In this document: piece by piece, positions 37,570 through 45,922 of the stretch | Layout: the number at the start of each line of letters is the position of its first letter | Numbering within the stretch: the first letter of the stretch is position 1 | Assembly (NCBI GenBank): GCA_949288095.1 | Contig: CASEIX010000003.1 | Location: 1 to 45,922 of the forward strand | Reading direction: 5' to 3' | DNA length: 45,922 nt | From: an uncultured Eubacteriales bacterium | Lineage (GTDB): Bacteria; Bacillota; Clostridia; TANB77; CAG-508 | Translations under genes and position numbers: made by a program | Notes under the pieces: generated by a model | Databases searched by the model: none | Seen by the model: only the letters and a program-made list of their open reading frames with translations | Told to the model about the DNA's origin: nothing

Positions 37570-38109
37570 TTAATTTCCGCTTCCATTTGCTGTTACATAT
37601 CCACCATGTTCTGCAGCGATTGTATATGTATCATTTCCAGCTACTGTATAAAAGAAGTTCTTCAATTGTTGTGATAAAGTTGTATTTGTATTTCTTACAC
37701 TTGTTGAAAACATGTCCCCCTCTTTTAATGCAAGTACCTTAGTCGTTCCATCACTTGAAGATAATGTATCCAATATTTGTGATGTATACATTGAATAATA
37801 AACATTTTCACCTATTTTTGTAGAACTTGCCAATGTTGTTTTCTTTCCAGGGTTTTCATCTAACACTTTTACTTCCATTTCGATATCATATGTATTTCCT
37901 GTTGCTGCAATTTCTTGTTCAAATGCTGCATAATCGTCCATAGATAATCTTCCTGTTGTTCTCACATTATCTACAAACTCCGTTGTAGCTGTTTTTACCG
38001 TTAGTTGTGATATGTCATCAGTCCTATCTGACATTGACATTAATGGAAAAACAAACATTAAAACTGCAGCTAGTACAATTGCAACAATTGTCATCAATGA
38101 ATCTCCCAT
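37570..38109 (-). CDS. Pilin-like/TadE-like small membrane protein
   Basis: 179 residues with one N-terminal hydrophobic segment (MGDSLMTIVAIVLAAVLMFVFPLMSM), then an extracellular domain of about 150 residues containing no cysteine. The start GDSLMT differs from the MENA leader of its neighbours. DISQLTVKTATTEFVDNVRTTGRLSMDDYAAF resembles the stretch after the anchor in pseudopilins. No family I can name with certainty. AAGGAGG site before ATG 38109, 43 bases after the preceding gene. Confidence 0.7.
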   Translation of the reverse strand: MGDSLMTIVAIVLAAVLMFVFPLMSMSDRTDDISQLTVKTATTEFVDNVRTTGRLSMDDYAAFEQEIAATGNTYDIEMEVKVLDENPGKKTTLASSTKIGENVYYSMYTSQILDTLSSSDGTTKVLALKEGDMFSTSVRNTNTTLSQQLKNFFYTVAGNDTYTIAAEHGGYVTANGSGN

Positions 38110-38152
38110 AATTTTATCCTCCTTATAATACCATTATTATATTGTACATATG

Positions 38153-38833
38153 CTATTGTTTATAATAAGATATAATTCTTTTCTTTGTTTTATTAGAGTC
38201 TGGTGTTTCTGGTTCATCAAATTGATCACTAATATCTGTATCTGGATCATAATCTTCCGGCAATAAATCATCTTGATAATATACACCATATTTTTCTTCA
38301 AAAGTACTATTCTTTAATATTGTATCATAAATTCCTTGAGAATTCAAGCTTATCCCTGAATTATTCGTTTCTAATTCTGCTTGAAATTCAGAAAAATCCA
38401 TTGTTGACCCATCTGCTCTACTTAATCTTCCATTTGCTTTTATACCATATAATAATGCCATTATAAAATTATCTTGTTGTCTGGTATCTCCTATAACATC
38501 TTTCTCTAAATCTATAGAATTTACAGACTCTCTTACGCCATTTCTTATTCTAGTATATAACTCAATTGGTGTTCCATCTGAATGATAAAAAACAATTTTA
38601 TAATTTTCTCTATATGATCTATAAATTGTTGGTACAATCGTTTCTTTTCCAACAAATCTTGTTTTTGTACCTATATCTTCTGCATATTGTGTTACACTAT
38701 CTCTATCTGTATAGCTAATTAGTGTATCTGCTGCTGTTCTTGCTTGAGAAAAAGATGATATACCAATTCCCAATGCCATTACAAAAACAAGAACGGCTGC
38801 CGCCATTTTTAATGCATCTGCTGCATTTTCCAT
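38153..38833 (-). CDS. Pilin-like protein, MENAADAL leader
   Basis: 226 residues. The short leader MENAADALKMA is followed by a hydrophobic helix to about residue 27 and a hydrophilic domain that ends in a charged tail (TKKRIISYYKQ). The leader is shared with five other proteins of this operon. The segment SQARTAADTLISYTDRDSVTQYAEDIG replaces the FNxQ motif of the others, so it is a divergent member. GAAAGG site before ATG. Probably a minor pilin or secreted-filament part; inferred from context. Confidence 0.72.
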   Translation of the reverse strand: MENAADALKMAAAVLVFVMALGIGISSFSQARTAADTLISYTDRDSVTQYAEDIGTKTRFVGKETIVPTIYRSYRENYKIVFYHSDGTPIELYTRIRNGVRESVNSIDLEKDVIGDTRQQDNFIMALLYGIKANGRLSRADGSTMDFSEFQAELETNNSGISLNSQGIYDTILKNSTFEEKYGVYYQDDLLPEDYDPDTDISDQFDEPETPDSNKTKKRIISYYKQ

Positions 38834-38885
38834 AGTATATCATCCTTTCTTTTACATAATTTTATACTTATTTTCTAGTTAAGTA

Positions 38886-39299
38886 CTAGTTTCTTTTTGT
38901 AATATTAATACTTGTTACTAAACCTGCATTTGCTGATCCACTTGTTCCGTAATTACATGTAACTGTATAAGATCCTCCTGTTGTTATACTATTGATTGGT
39001 GCAGATGAAGCATTTTTACCCATTGTAACAGCTCCAGTAACTTCAACTTTCCTGTTATCATCATCTTGTGTCATATTATTTGATAATACTTCTTGTAATA
39101 AAGCTCTTACTGATGTTCCTGATTGTGTTCCTTGATATTGTGTGAATTGTGCATTGAATTGTGTAATTTCAACATCACTCATTGAATTACTATTAACAAT
39201 TCCTGCCGCTTGATTATAAATTAAGATTCCTAATGAAATAATTAAGATTGCTAGTAATATTGCTCCTGCAATAATTAATGCTTTTGATGCATTCTCCAT
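38886..39299 (-). CDS. Pilin-like protein, tandem paralogue 3
   Basis: 137 residues: MENASKAL leader, hydrophobic helix about 8-30, then QFNAQFTQYQGTQSGTSVRA and a short variable region (about 84-108), ending GGSYTVTCNYGTSGSANAGL and a basic tail. The first ~68 residues are identical to the next two upstream genes apart from one or two positions. Such abundance of near-identical copies suggests the major filament subunit. There is no Gly/Glu5 prepilin-peptidase signature. A GGAGG site lies ahead of ATG. Confidence 0.78.
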   Translation of the reverse strand: MENASKALIIAGAILLAILIISLGILIYNQAAGIVNSNSMSDVEITQFNAQFTQYQGTQSGTSVRALLQEVLSNNMTQDDDNRKVEVTGAVTMGKNASSAPINSITTGGSYTVTCNYGTSGSANAGLVTSINITKRN

Positions 39300-39357
39300 A
39301 ATAACTTCCTCCTTTGTTCTCTATTTTTTCATTTTTGTATTTTAGATTAAATGCTTA

Positions 39358-39768
39358 TTATCTTTTATTAATTGTAATGCTTGTTACTAAACCTGCATTT
39401 GCTGCTCCACTTGTTCCATAATTGCATGTAACTGTATAAGATCCACCTGTTGTCACACTGTTAATTGGTGCAGAAGAAGCAGTAGCTGCCATTGTAATAT
39501 CTCCATTTACTGAAACTTTTCTGCCATCATCATCTTGTGTCATATTATTTGATAATACTTCTTGTAATAATGCTCTTACTGTTGTTCCTGACTGTGTTCC
39601 TTGATATTGTGTAAATTGTGCATTAAATTGTGTAATTTCAACATCACTCATTGAATTACTATTGACAATTCCTGCTGCTTGGTTGTAAATTAAGATTCCT
39701 AATGAAATAATCAAGATTGCAAGTAATATTGCTCCTGCAATAATTAATGCTTTTGATGCATTCTCCAT
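39358..39768 (-). CDS. Pilin-like protein, tandem paralogue 2
   Basis: 136 residues, near twin of the genes on both sides. Same MENASKAL leader, same helix, same QFNAQFTQYQGTQSGT segment. It differs mainly in the variable stretch (SVNGDITMAATASSAPIN) before GGSYTVTCNYGTSG. The paralogues recur every ~470 bp with AT-rich gaps of 55-60 bases that hold only a ribosome site and no terminator. Gene conversion or recent duplication is likely. Confidence 0.78.
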   Translation of the reverse strand: MENASKALIIAGAILLAILIISLGILIYNQAAGIVNSNSMSDVEITQFNAQFTQYQGTQSGTTVRALLQEVLSNNMTQDDDGRKVSVNGDITMAATASSAPINSVTTGGSYTVTCNYGTSGAANAGLVTSITINKR

Positions 39769-39824
39769 AATTAATTACTCCTTTGTCTTACATATATTTT
39801 TATTTTATCTTTTAGCTTAAGTCA

Positions 39825-40244
39825 TTATTGTCTTTTATCAATCTTAATAAATGTTACCAAACCTGCATTGGCTGCTCCACTTGTTCCATATCCACATGTA
39901 ACTGTATAAGATCCTCCTGTATTAATTTGTTCCATATTAACACTTGAAGTGGTTAAACCAATTGCTACACCTGCATCTCCAGTTACTATAACTTTTCTAC
40001 TGTCATCATCTTGTGTTAAGTTATTTGATAATACTTCTTGTAATAAAGCTCTTACTGTTGATCCTGATTGTGTTCCTTGATATTGTGTAAATTGTGCATT
40101 AAATTGTGTAATTTCAACATCACTCATTGAATTGCTGTTGACAATTCCTGCTGCTTGATTATAAATTAAAATTCCTAATGAAATAATTAAAATGGCAAGT
40201 AATATAGCTCCTGCGATAATTAATGCTTTTGATGCATTCTCCAT
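39825..40244 (-). CDS. Pilin-like protein, tandem paralogue 1
   Basis: 139 residues. Leader, helix and FNAQFTQYQGTQSG segment as in the other two. The variable stretch is the most different (IVTGDAGVAIGLTTSSVN), and the ending is GGSYTVTCGYGTSGAANAGL. First of the three in transcription order. A GGAGGGA-type site precedes ATG 40244. An 80-base AT-rich gap separates it from the preceding gene, with no clear promoter. Confidence 0.78.
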   Translation of the reverse strand: MENASKALIIAGAILLAILIISLGILIYNQAAGIVNSNSMSDVEITQFNAQFTQYQGTQSGSTVRALLQEVLSNNLTQDDDSRKVIVTGDAGVAIGLTTSSVNMEQINTGGSYTVTCGYGTSGAANAGLVTFIKIDKRQ

Positions 40245-40326
40245 AATAAATCCCTCCCTTTTTTATTTAAATATATATTTTTTCTATTTTTTTACTAAAT
40301 TTCTTTAGTAACATTAATAACATACT

Positions 40327-40758
40327 TTAACTAGCTATTTGTTCAAAATACATATAGCTAACTCTTCCTGTTTTACTATGGTAATCAATTTTTGTACATT
40401 TAAATCTTATTTGATTATAATATTGCATAAATGTATCTGTTCCACTATTATAAATTTCTTCCATAGAGTGTACTTTATTATCATCTGTAAACAAAACATC
40501 TATTCTAATAGAATCTGTGCTATTATCAGCATATAATCCTGTATCTTCTTTTTCTATCTTATTTTTTGTATTATCATCTACTGCCTTATTGATTAATGTT
40601 GCTAAATCTGTACCAAATATTTCTTTTCCATCATAACTTTCATATTGTGCATTTTTTACCTGTGCTTCATTATAATTTGCTTTATAATTTAGGTACACAT
40701 ATCCCACTGTAGCAACAATGATTAATACAATTACTAAAAATATAATTAACTTTTTCAT
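40327..40758 (-). CDS. Pilin-like protein without the MENA leader
   Basis: 143 residues: MKKLIIFLVIVLIIVATVGY forms an uncleaved-type signal anchor, then a soluble domain. VKNAQYESYDGKEIFGTDLATLINKAVDDN matches the FNxQ[FY]TxY...G.D[LI]..L segment of the MENASKAL proteins, so it belongs to the same fold family despite its different leader. One cysteine, in FKCTKIDYH. AAAGG site. Probably a minor pilin-like or assembly protein. Confidence 0.7.
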   Translation of the reverse strand: MKKLIIFLVIVLIIVATVGYVYLNYKANYNEAQVKNAQYESYDGKEIFGTDLATLINKAVDDNTKNKIEKEDTGLYADNSTDSIRIDVLFTDDNKVHSMEEIYNSGTDTFMQYYNQIRFKCTKIDYHSKTGRVSYMYFEQIAS

Positions 40759-40773
40759 GTTTCACCTTTACAT

Positions 40774-41286
40774 TTATGTTATTTTATTACATATAACTTT
40801 ATATACTCTTTTCGTTACATCACTTATCTGAACTTGTACATTATATTTAGGTAAGCCATTTGCAGTTACTAAACTTAATTCATTTGAAATTAAATCATTA
40901 AAATGTGTTTCTACTTGGTTTTTCCTTTGTTCTGCAGTTTGCGTCTCGATATATCCTAACTCTATTGAAACATTGTTACAAAGAACAGATATGTACCTAT
41001 CATTTCCTGTAACATCTGCAGGTGCTCGATGTGCAAATTCATAATTCTGGTTGTTTTGTGTTGCTAATTTTGCCATAGAAACCACATCATGAATTGTCAC
41101 ATTATCTTTTCCCATATAGGAAGTAAATTGACTATTAAATTGTGTTGCTTGATTTTCTTCAATATTATCATGTATCTGACTAGAAGTTCCTCCAAAGCTT
41201 GTAAATAGCAATACACCTAATGAAAGAACCATAATTCCCAACAGAACTCCTCCAGCCATTAACAATGCTTTTGATGCATTCTCCAT
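40774..41286 (-). CDS. Pilin-like protein, MENASKALLMAGG leader
   Basis: 170 residues. Leader and hydrophobic helix (about 8-29), then ATQFNSQFTSYMGKDNVTIHDVVSMAKLA, the family segment, and a longer domain ending VTKRVYKVICNKIT. Its ATG 41286 is separated by 1 base from the stop of the upstream gene (41288), indicating translational coupling. It is more divergent than the tandem trio, so probably a minor subunit. Confidence 0.75.
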   Translation of the reverse strand: MENASKALLMAGGVLLGIMVLSLGVLLFTSFGGTSSQIHDNIEENQATQFNSQFTSYMGKDNVTIHDVVSMAKLATQNNQNYEFAHRAPADVTGNDRYISVLCNNVSIELGYIETQTAEQRKNQVETHFNDLISNELSLVTANGLPKYNVQVQISDVTKRVYKVICNKIT

Positions 41287-41287
41287 A

Positions 41288-42052
41288 TTAAACTCCTATT
41301 CCAGTACATTCAAATTCCATTTTGAGAATTCTTCCTGTATTATTATCATATTCAGGTTCCCCTACGCAATCAAAATATGCTCTTTTAAATTGTATATATT
41401 CATAATATTTTAAAGCATCTTCATATATCACACTAATTCCACCATAATTACTAGCTGGATTTGGTAAAATCTTTTCATCATCAAATGCTTGATTTTTTTC
41501 ACTTGTAGTTCTATAAATATCACTTTCCATTATAGATTGAATATTAGAAATTTCAGAAGAAAGTTGATTACAATATTTCTGTTGATATTTATTTTCAATT
41601 GCTCGTATAGGTCCACTAGTAACTTCACTAGTCACTGCATTTGAACCATTAACAGTCTTTAAAGTAGGTTGTCCAACAATTAAATAAATATTATCTTGTG
41701 TATATTGACTTTCCGTTATGATTCTATTCGTATAATCAAAAGATAAATCGTCGTTATACCCATTCATTTTAATCGTTATTTGCATTTTTGTAAATCCTTC
41801 TTCTCCTGTATATCTCGTATTATAATCTGATACTTTATTCATTAGTGATATCATATCACTTCCTCTTATGTCACTTCTATCATAAGTCGTATATTGATTA
41901 TTAAATTCTGCTATCTGTGCACTCAAATTTGATTGATAAGAGGATTCTTGATAACTCGTTAAATTACTCATCATTAAAATAAAGGCAGAAATTATAACAA
42001 TTGCAATTAATACACTTGCTGCTATAATCAATGCTTTTGATGCATTTTCCAT
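41288..42052 (-). CDS. Pilin-like protein, largest MENASKALI member
   Basis: 254 residues. MENASKALIIAASVLIAIVI leader and helix, then AQIAEFNNQYTTYDRSDIRG, the family segment, and a ~180-residue domain with one cysteine pair-like arrangement (CNQLSSEI, FDCVGEPEYD) and FECTGIGV at the end. First pilin-like gene after the platform gene, 27 bases downstream, with a GGAGG site. The size suggests a tip or minor pilin. Function inferred from context. Confidence 0.75.
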   Translation of the reverse strand: MENASKALIIAASVLIAIVIISAFILMMSNLTSYQESSYQSNLSAQIAEFNNQYTTYDRSDIRGSDMISLMNKVSDYNTRYTGEEGFTKMQITIKMNGYNDDLSFDYTNRIITESQYTQDNIYLIVGQPTLKTVNGSNAVTSEVTSGPIRAIENKYQQKYCNQLSSEISNIQSIMESDIYRTTSEKNQAFDDEKILPNPASNYGGISVIYEDALKYYEYIQFKRAYFDCVGEPEYDNNTGRILKMEFECTGIGV

Positions 42053-42079
42053 ATTATAATTCCTCCTTTATCTACATTT

Positions 42080-44156
42080 TTAAGTTTGTGTCATCATTGT
42101 ACTGAATGAACTTGACATACTTGTTAATCCTATAAATACTAATGGTACAATTAGGTATCCAACAAACATACATACCATCGGTGCAAATCCGATTGCCTTT
42201 CCTATCATACCTTTTCTTTTAATTAATCTATCATTTGATTCTTTTCTTTTTTCTTGATAATAGTCTCTTTCTGACTCTAATTCATCAAATGCATCTTTGA
42301 TTGGTATTTTTTCTACTGCAGCTTGCATACTTTCTACGATTCTAACAAGTGGCATATAACTAATTTCTTCTTTCATTTCCTCTAAAGCTTCCCATGCACC
42401 TGCTTCATAGTTATTCAAACATTTTCCTATTGGTTCTTTGAAGATATTGGCATATCTTTCTAGCCATTCCAAAATCATCTCAACATTAACCCTTTCAATT
42501 CTCATAAGCATCAAGATAATTGTTTGGAATTGCATTACTTCATCTTCCATTTCAATTTGTCTCATCTTTGCTTGGAACATTAACATCCAGATTGGTGCCA
42601 TATATCCAATAATGGCAAATACGAAAGATAATAACACTTCAAACCATTGCAAATATTCACTATTGACAATTTGAATCTTATCAAAAATTCTTTCTGCTGC
42701 CTGTGCCACTCCACTTTCGTCATATTCCTCATAGAAATCTGTTCTTTCTACAACAATCTGTACTTGTTGTAGAGTAGCATCCAAGTCGCCCCTAAACTGA
42801 TCTATAACTTCATTATCATGTTCTGTTAATTCCATTGCTGTTGCCCTATCTTCTTCTGTCATTTCGCCGTAGAATATCATATGTCGTCGTCGGCTCTGTA
42901 TATACATAATCAATTGCTAATTGATGTAAATATACAAATATAATTAATGATGCAATACAAGTTACAATTGCAAGGGTTATTCTATTAATATATAACCATT
43001 CCATTCTTAAATGTGATGCTGCATCTTTTAATAATTGTTGTACTTTCCTATATTCTTTTGTTCCATCTTTTGGAATAAACATATCAACAATCTTTTTAAC
43101 AAATTTATTTTTATATAATTTTGCCTGCCATGGATTTTCTGTATTTTTTGTATTCATTCCTGTTGAACCATTATCTTTCAATCTTCTAACTAATATATAA
43201 GATATAATGGTTAAAACTAATATTAAAATTTGAACAATCATTCCTGGTTTTCCATTATACCAACTCTCTGTAAACGAGAAGTTACTAATTGACCAACTTT
43301 TTAATGGTTCTAGTAATAATATTGGTGCAATAGATATTAAAGACAAACTCTGGAATACATAGTTTAACTTATCCCTCTTTAAAATCTCTAATTGCATTTC
43401 TTTTGTAATATTATTAATATTTTTCAAATACAAAGAAGCTCCATTTACTTTTCTATCACCAAATTCTTTTGTTAGATAAGATATACCCGCAAATTCTTTT
43501 AAGAATACATTTGGTGCAATATCGTAATATTTTTCTAGTTCCATTTCTGGATCATCTGCAATCAATGTCTCATAAATTTTTTCACCTTGTCTTGATATAT
43601 CCATCTCATCATCTTGTGATACTTGATATATAGCTTCTTCTACCATGTTAAATTCATGATAAGCATGTCTAATTTCTGAGAAAAAGTCTAATTGTTCTTT
43701 TAATAAGTTAGTATCTTTTTTATCAATAGAACCATCAATTAATGTATCTATCATAAATAATTCAAATATTAATAAGATAAACATTAATAAATAATTGCTA
43801 CTTGTTATAATAATTGTAATGACTGCTGTTGGAATTACTATTGCAAGTGCCCTCGTTAATATTTTTGCTGAATCTTTTCTTGTGTTATATTCATCATCTA
43901 TATTAATGATTTCTAATCTTCTTCTTAATTTTAGTATGTATCTTTTTAAGAATGGTATTCTAGCATAGGTAATATATAGTCTTTGATATAAAATCTCTGT
44001 TGAAAAACTTTTTTCCTTTGTTCCTTGTTGTAATTTTCTAATTTGCTTATATTCTGATTTCTGCATTTTTTTAGATAATATATAATATACTAATATAATT
44101 ACCACTAAGACAGCTACTGATCCACCCATTATGTAGAAAATAACTTGGTTAGACAC
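42080..44156 (-). CDS. Tad/type II secretion F-domain platform protein (TadB-TadC fusion), +1 frameshift at CGG
   Basis: Inner-membrane platform of a Tad-like machine. GTG start at 44156 after GGAGGTG. The first part (429 residues) has TM helices at about 7-28, 103-140 and more, and a TadB-like domain. In the 0 frame it reads GAT ATT CTA CGG CGA AAT ... TAG, ending RRNDRRR at 42846. Skipping C42869 gives ILGEMTEEDRATAMELTEHD and continues to 42080 as TadC-like sequence (WFEVLLSFVFAIIGYMAPIW; two or three TM). Total 691 residues. The second part has no ribosome site of its own: its apparent start MIMYIQSRRRH is just the shifted reading of the first part. One continuous protein is therefore favoured over two genes with a 68-base overlap. 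Confidence 0.85.
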
Positions 44157-44179
44157 TTAGAATAGCACCTCCTTTTCTT

Positions 44180-45922
44180 CTATATTTCTGTTTTTCTTGG
44201 TCTTCCTCTTCTTACTGTTCCTTCTGCCTCTGCACCTACTGGCACAGTTTCTTTATTCTTAATTCCCCAATTTCTTTCGATAAATTTATCAAATCCTTCT
44301 ATATCAGATTCATCCATATTATTTCTCATTTCTTTAATATTTTTATCTGTAATTGGATTAGTCATAACATATTCGCCATCAACATTTTCTAATATGTTTC
44401 TATAAATATATAATTTCTTATCTGTTGATTTTGTAAAATAATGTGTTGCATTATCAAAAAATTTGTCAAATTTTCCTTCTAATGTTTTTTCATTTCTATG
44501 ATCAAATGTGTATTCATTTTTGTCTTGTACTGGTATACATTCTGTTACTCTTTCAATATATCTTCTTCCTCTAAAGTCTTTTACCAAGTGAATATCAAAG
44601 TTTAATACTTGAACAACTTGTTCTTCTGCTGTTTTTTCATCTGTAAATACACCTGCTCTTAACATTGAGTTTCTTAATGCAGTTACTAAATCTGGGAAAG
44701 TTTTTGCGTGGTGTGTAAATAATGTGAATTTTGATGCAACCTGTGCTGATTGAATCATCCAAGATGCTACAGGGTCAGTTGCAACCTCACCAATGATGTT
44801 AACAGAACCATCTGTCTTTTTCTGAACGTCCAAACAGTCTTGTCCAGAAATTGTTTCTGTTTCCCTCATTGATAAAATATTTCTTGTTGGATAAATTTTT
44901 CTTAAATGTAACTCGAATGCTGTCTCTGTAATACGAAGGTTCATCGTTTCATAGATATTTTCAATCATAGCCATAAGCATTGTTGTTTTTCCGGCAACCT
45001 TGCTCTCCTGTTAGTGAAATAATTCTTGCACCTTTTACTAAATATTTTAGTAACTCGATTGCTTCTTCTTTTCCAGGTCCATGAACAATTTGTTCTAGTG
45101 CTGCTCTCTTAACATCGAATTTTCTTACGAAAAATGCCCATGTTTCTGACATTGATGGTCTTACAACAACAACACGTGAACCATCTTTCATTTCATTGAT
45201 TTTATAACCATTCGTATCTGATAATTGTCCTGGGTTATTATATTTATAAATATTTTGACATACCCTTTTTAGCTCTGCTTCTGTACCAAATGATAGAAAT
45301 GCTAAACGAATAGATTTACCTCTAAACATAATCCAAATACTATCACAAGCTCTTGGTACTTTATGCTCTGCTATTTGACTTAAATAGTCTCCATCTGTTT
45401 GTGCTACTTGGCTTAAAAAGCTTTCTGGTAATCCTGATACACCACCAGAAACACCATCTATATTCATGTCTCTAATTTCATCTATTGCACTATATCCTTT
45501 ATAATGTTGATAAATTCTTTGTACAACAATAGATAATTTATCTGAGAAAGATAATGTTATATTTTCTTTTTCAAATATATCATCTATTTCTTGTTCTGTA
45601 ATCACATATGATGGTTTTGCTTCTCCTTCAACATATTTTAATACATCCAAATTATATTTTTTTATTAGTTCTGATAAAGCTTCATATCCAAATTCTTTTT
45701 TGAATACATAAATTAATATATCAAATTTATCTTGAGCAGTTAATAAAGATGGTACATCAAAAGGGATTGCTTTTGATATATTGGTCTCATCTACACCATA
45801 TTCTTGTGATAATAAATCATATATCAATTCTTTAACATACTTTTTATCATTAACATCACCATATGTACAACCTTTTAAAGCCTTTTTTAATTCATATTTT
45901 TTATTTTTTCTTCTTTTTAACT
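44180..45922 (-). CDS. TadA-like secretion ATPase, +1 frameshift at CGG in the Walker A loop; 5' end outside window
   Basis: Hexameric ATPase that powers Tad pilus assembly. The frame is open to the window edge (no start seen), 579 visible residues. It runs to GGT TGC CGG AAA AAC, ending CRKNNNAYGYD and TGA. Skipping C44993 gives GEQGCGKTTMLMAMIE, the correct P-loop (GxxxxGKT). Downstream: RETETISGQDCLD (Walker B area), FTLFTHHAKTFPDLVTALRNSMLRAG (His box region) and a basic C-terminal tail. The only in-frame CGG of the gene is at this junction. The upstream half contains the N-terminal domain with SFLSQVAQTDGDYLSQIAEH. It ends 23 bases before the platform gene. Confidence 0.9.

Noticed and set aside
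42080..42913. Separate tadC-like gene starting at 42913
   Set aside because: No ribosome site, and the first 15 residues are the shifted reading of the upstream gene; the CGG junction explains the overlap.

Overview
The window is very AT-rich and comes from an endospore-forming, Gram-positive Clostridia-type bacterium. The evidence is the ctsR-mcsA-mcsB-clpC stress operon, the sporulation genes ylbJ, dpaA (spoVFA), spoIVB and spoVG, strong purine-rich ribosome binding sites, AGA as the usual Arg codon, and family-level similarity to clostridial proteins. The species cannot be named from the sequence; an uncultured low-GC gut-type Clostridia is a reasonable guess.

Layout. 1-600: a small compositionally odd gene with its own promoter and a hairpin. 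602-5351: the CtsR-controlled protein quality-control operon (minus strand) with a perfect CtsR operator. 5.4-6.5 kb: two small unknown genes, one a coiled-coil repeat protein. 6.7-13.3 kb: ylbJ, a small unknown, uppP, dpaA, a TPR membrane protein, RNase HI and tmcAL. 13.3-18.9 kb: glycogen/maltodextrin phosphorylase and a two-component system. 19.2-23.5 kb: a DUF4143-type ATPase and a calcium-type P-ATPase, then tRNA-Glu. 24-33.9 kb: housekeeping genes (obgE, trpS, rimO, rng, pth, spoVG, murC) with several unknowns. 34.3-45.9 kb: spoIVB, then a long minus-strand Tad-like (type IV pilus/type II secretion related) operon. It encodes an ATPase that runs off the right edge, a double-length membrane platform protein, at least six pilin-like proteins, most starting with MENA(S/A), and a dockerin-bearing membrane-anchored protein.

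Main discovery. Four genes (dpaA, obgE, the tadA-like ATPase and the tadB/tadC-like platform gene) are each interrupted by an apparent +1 frameshift. In all four the junction is an in-frame CGG codon. Skipping its C restores the frame and turns the following GGN into glycine, which in three of the four is a conserved family glycine (Obg glycine-rich domain, ATPase P-loop, DpaA C-terminal LPGK). Reading both strands by eye, I found no other in-frame CGG in any ordinary gene of the window (about 13,500 codons). The only further one is codon 3 of the atypical first gene. This suggests that CGG is not read as Arg here but acts as a +1 recoding signal (CGGN read as Gly). Systematic sequence error remains the alternative to exclude.

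Other notable structure: a ~480 bp near-palindromic element exactly filling the gap between the murC and spoIVB stop codons; a family of GTCCCC/GGGGAC hairpins placed at gene 3' ends; and a TrpRS with a four-cysteine pattern like that of iron-sulfur TrpRS enzymes.
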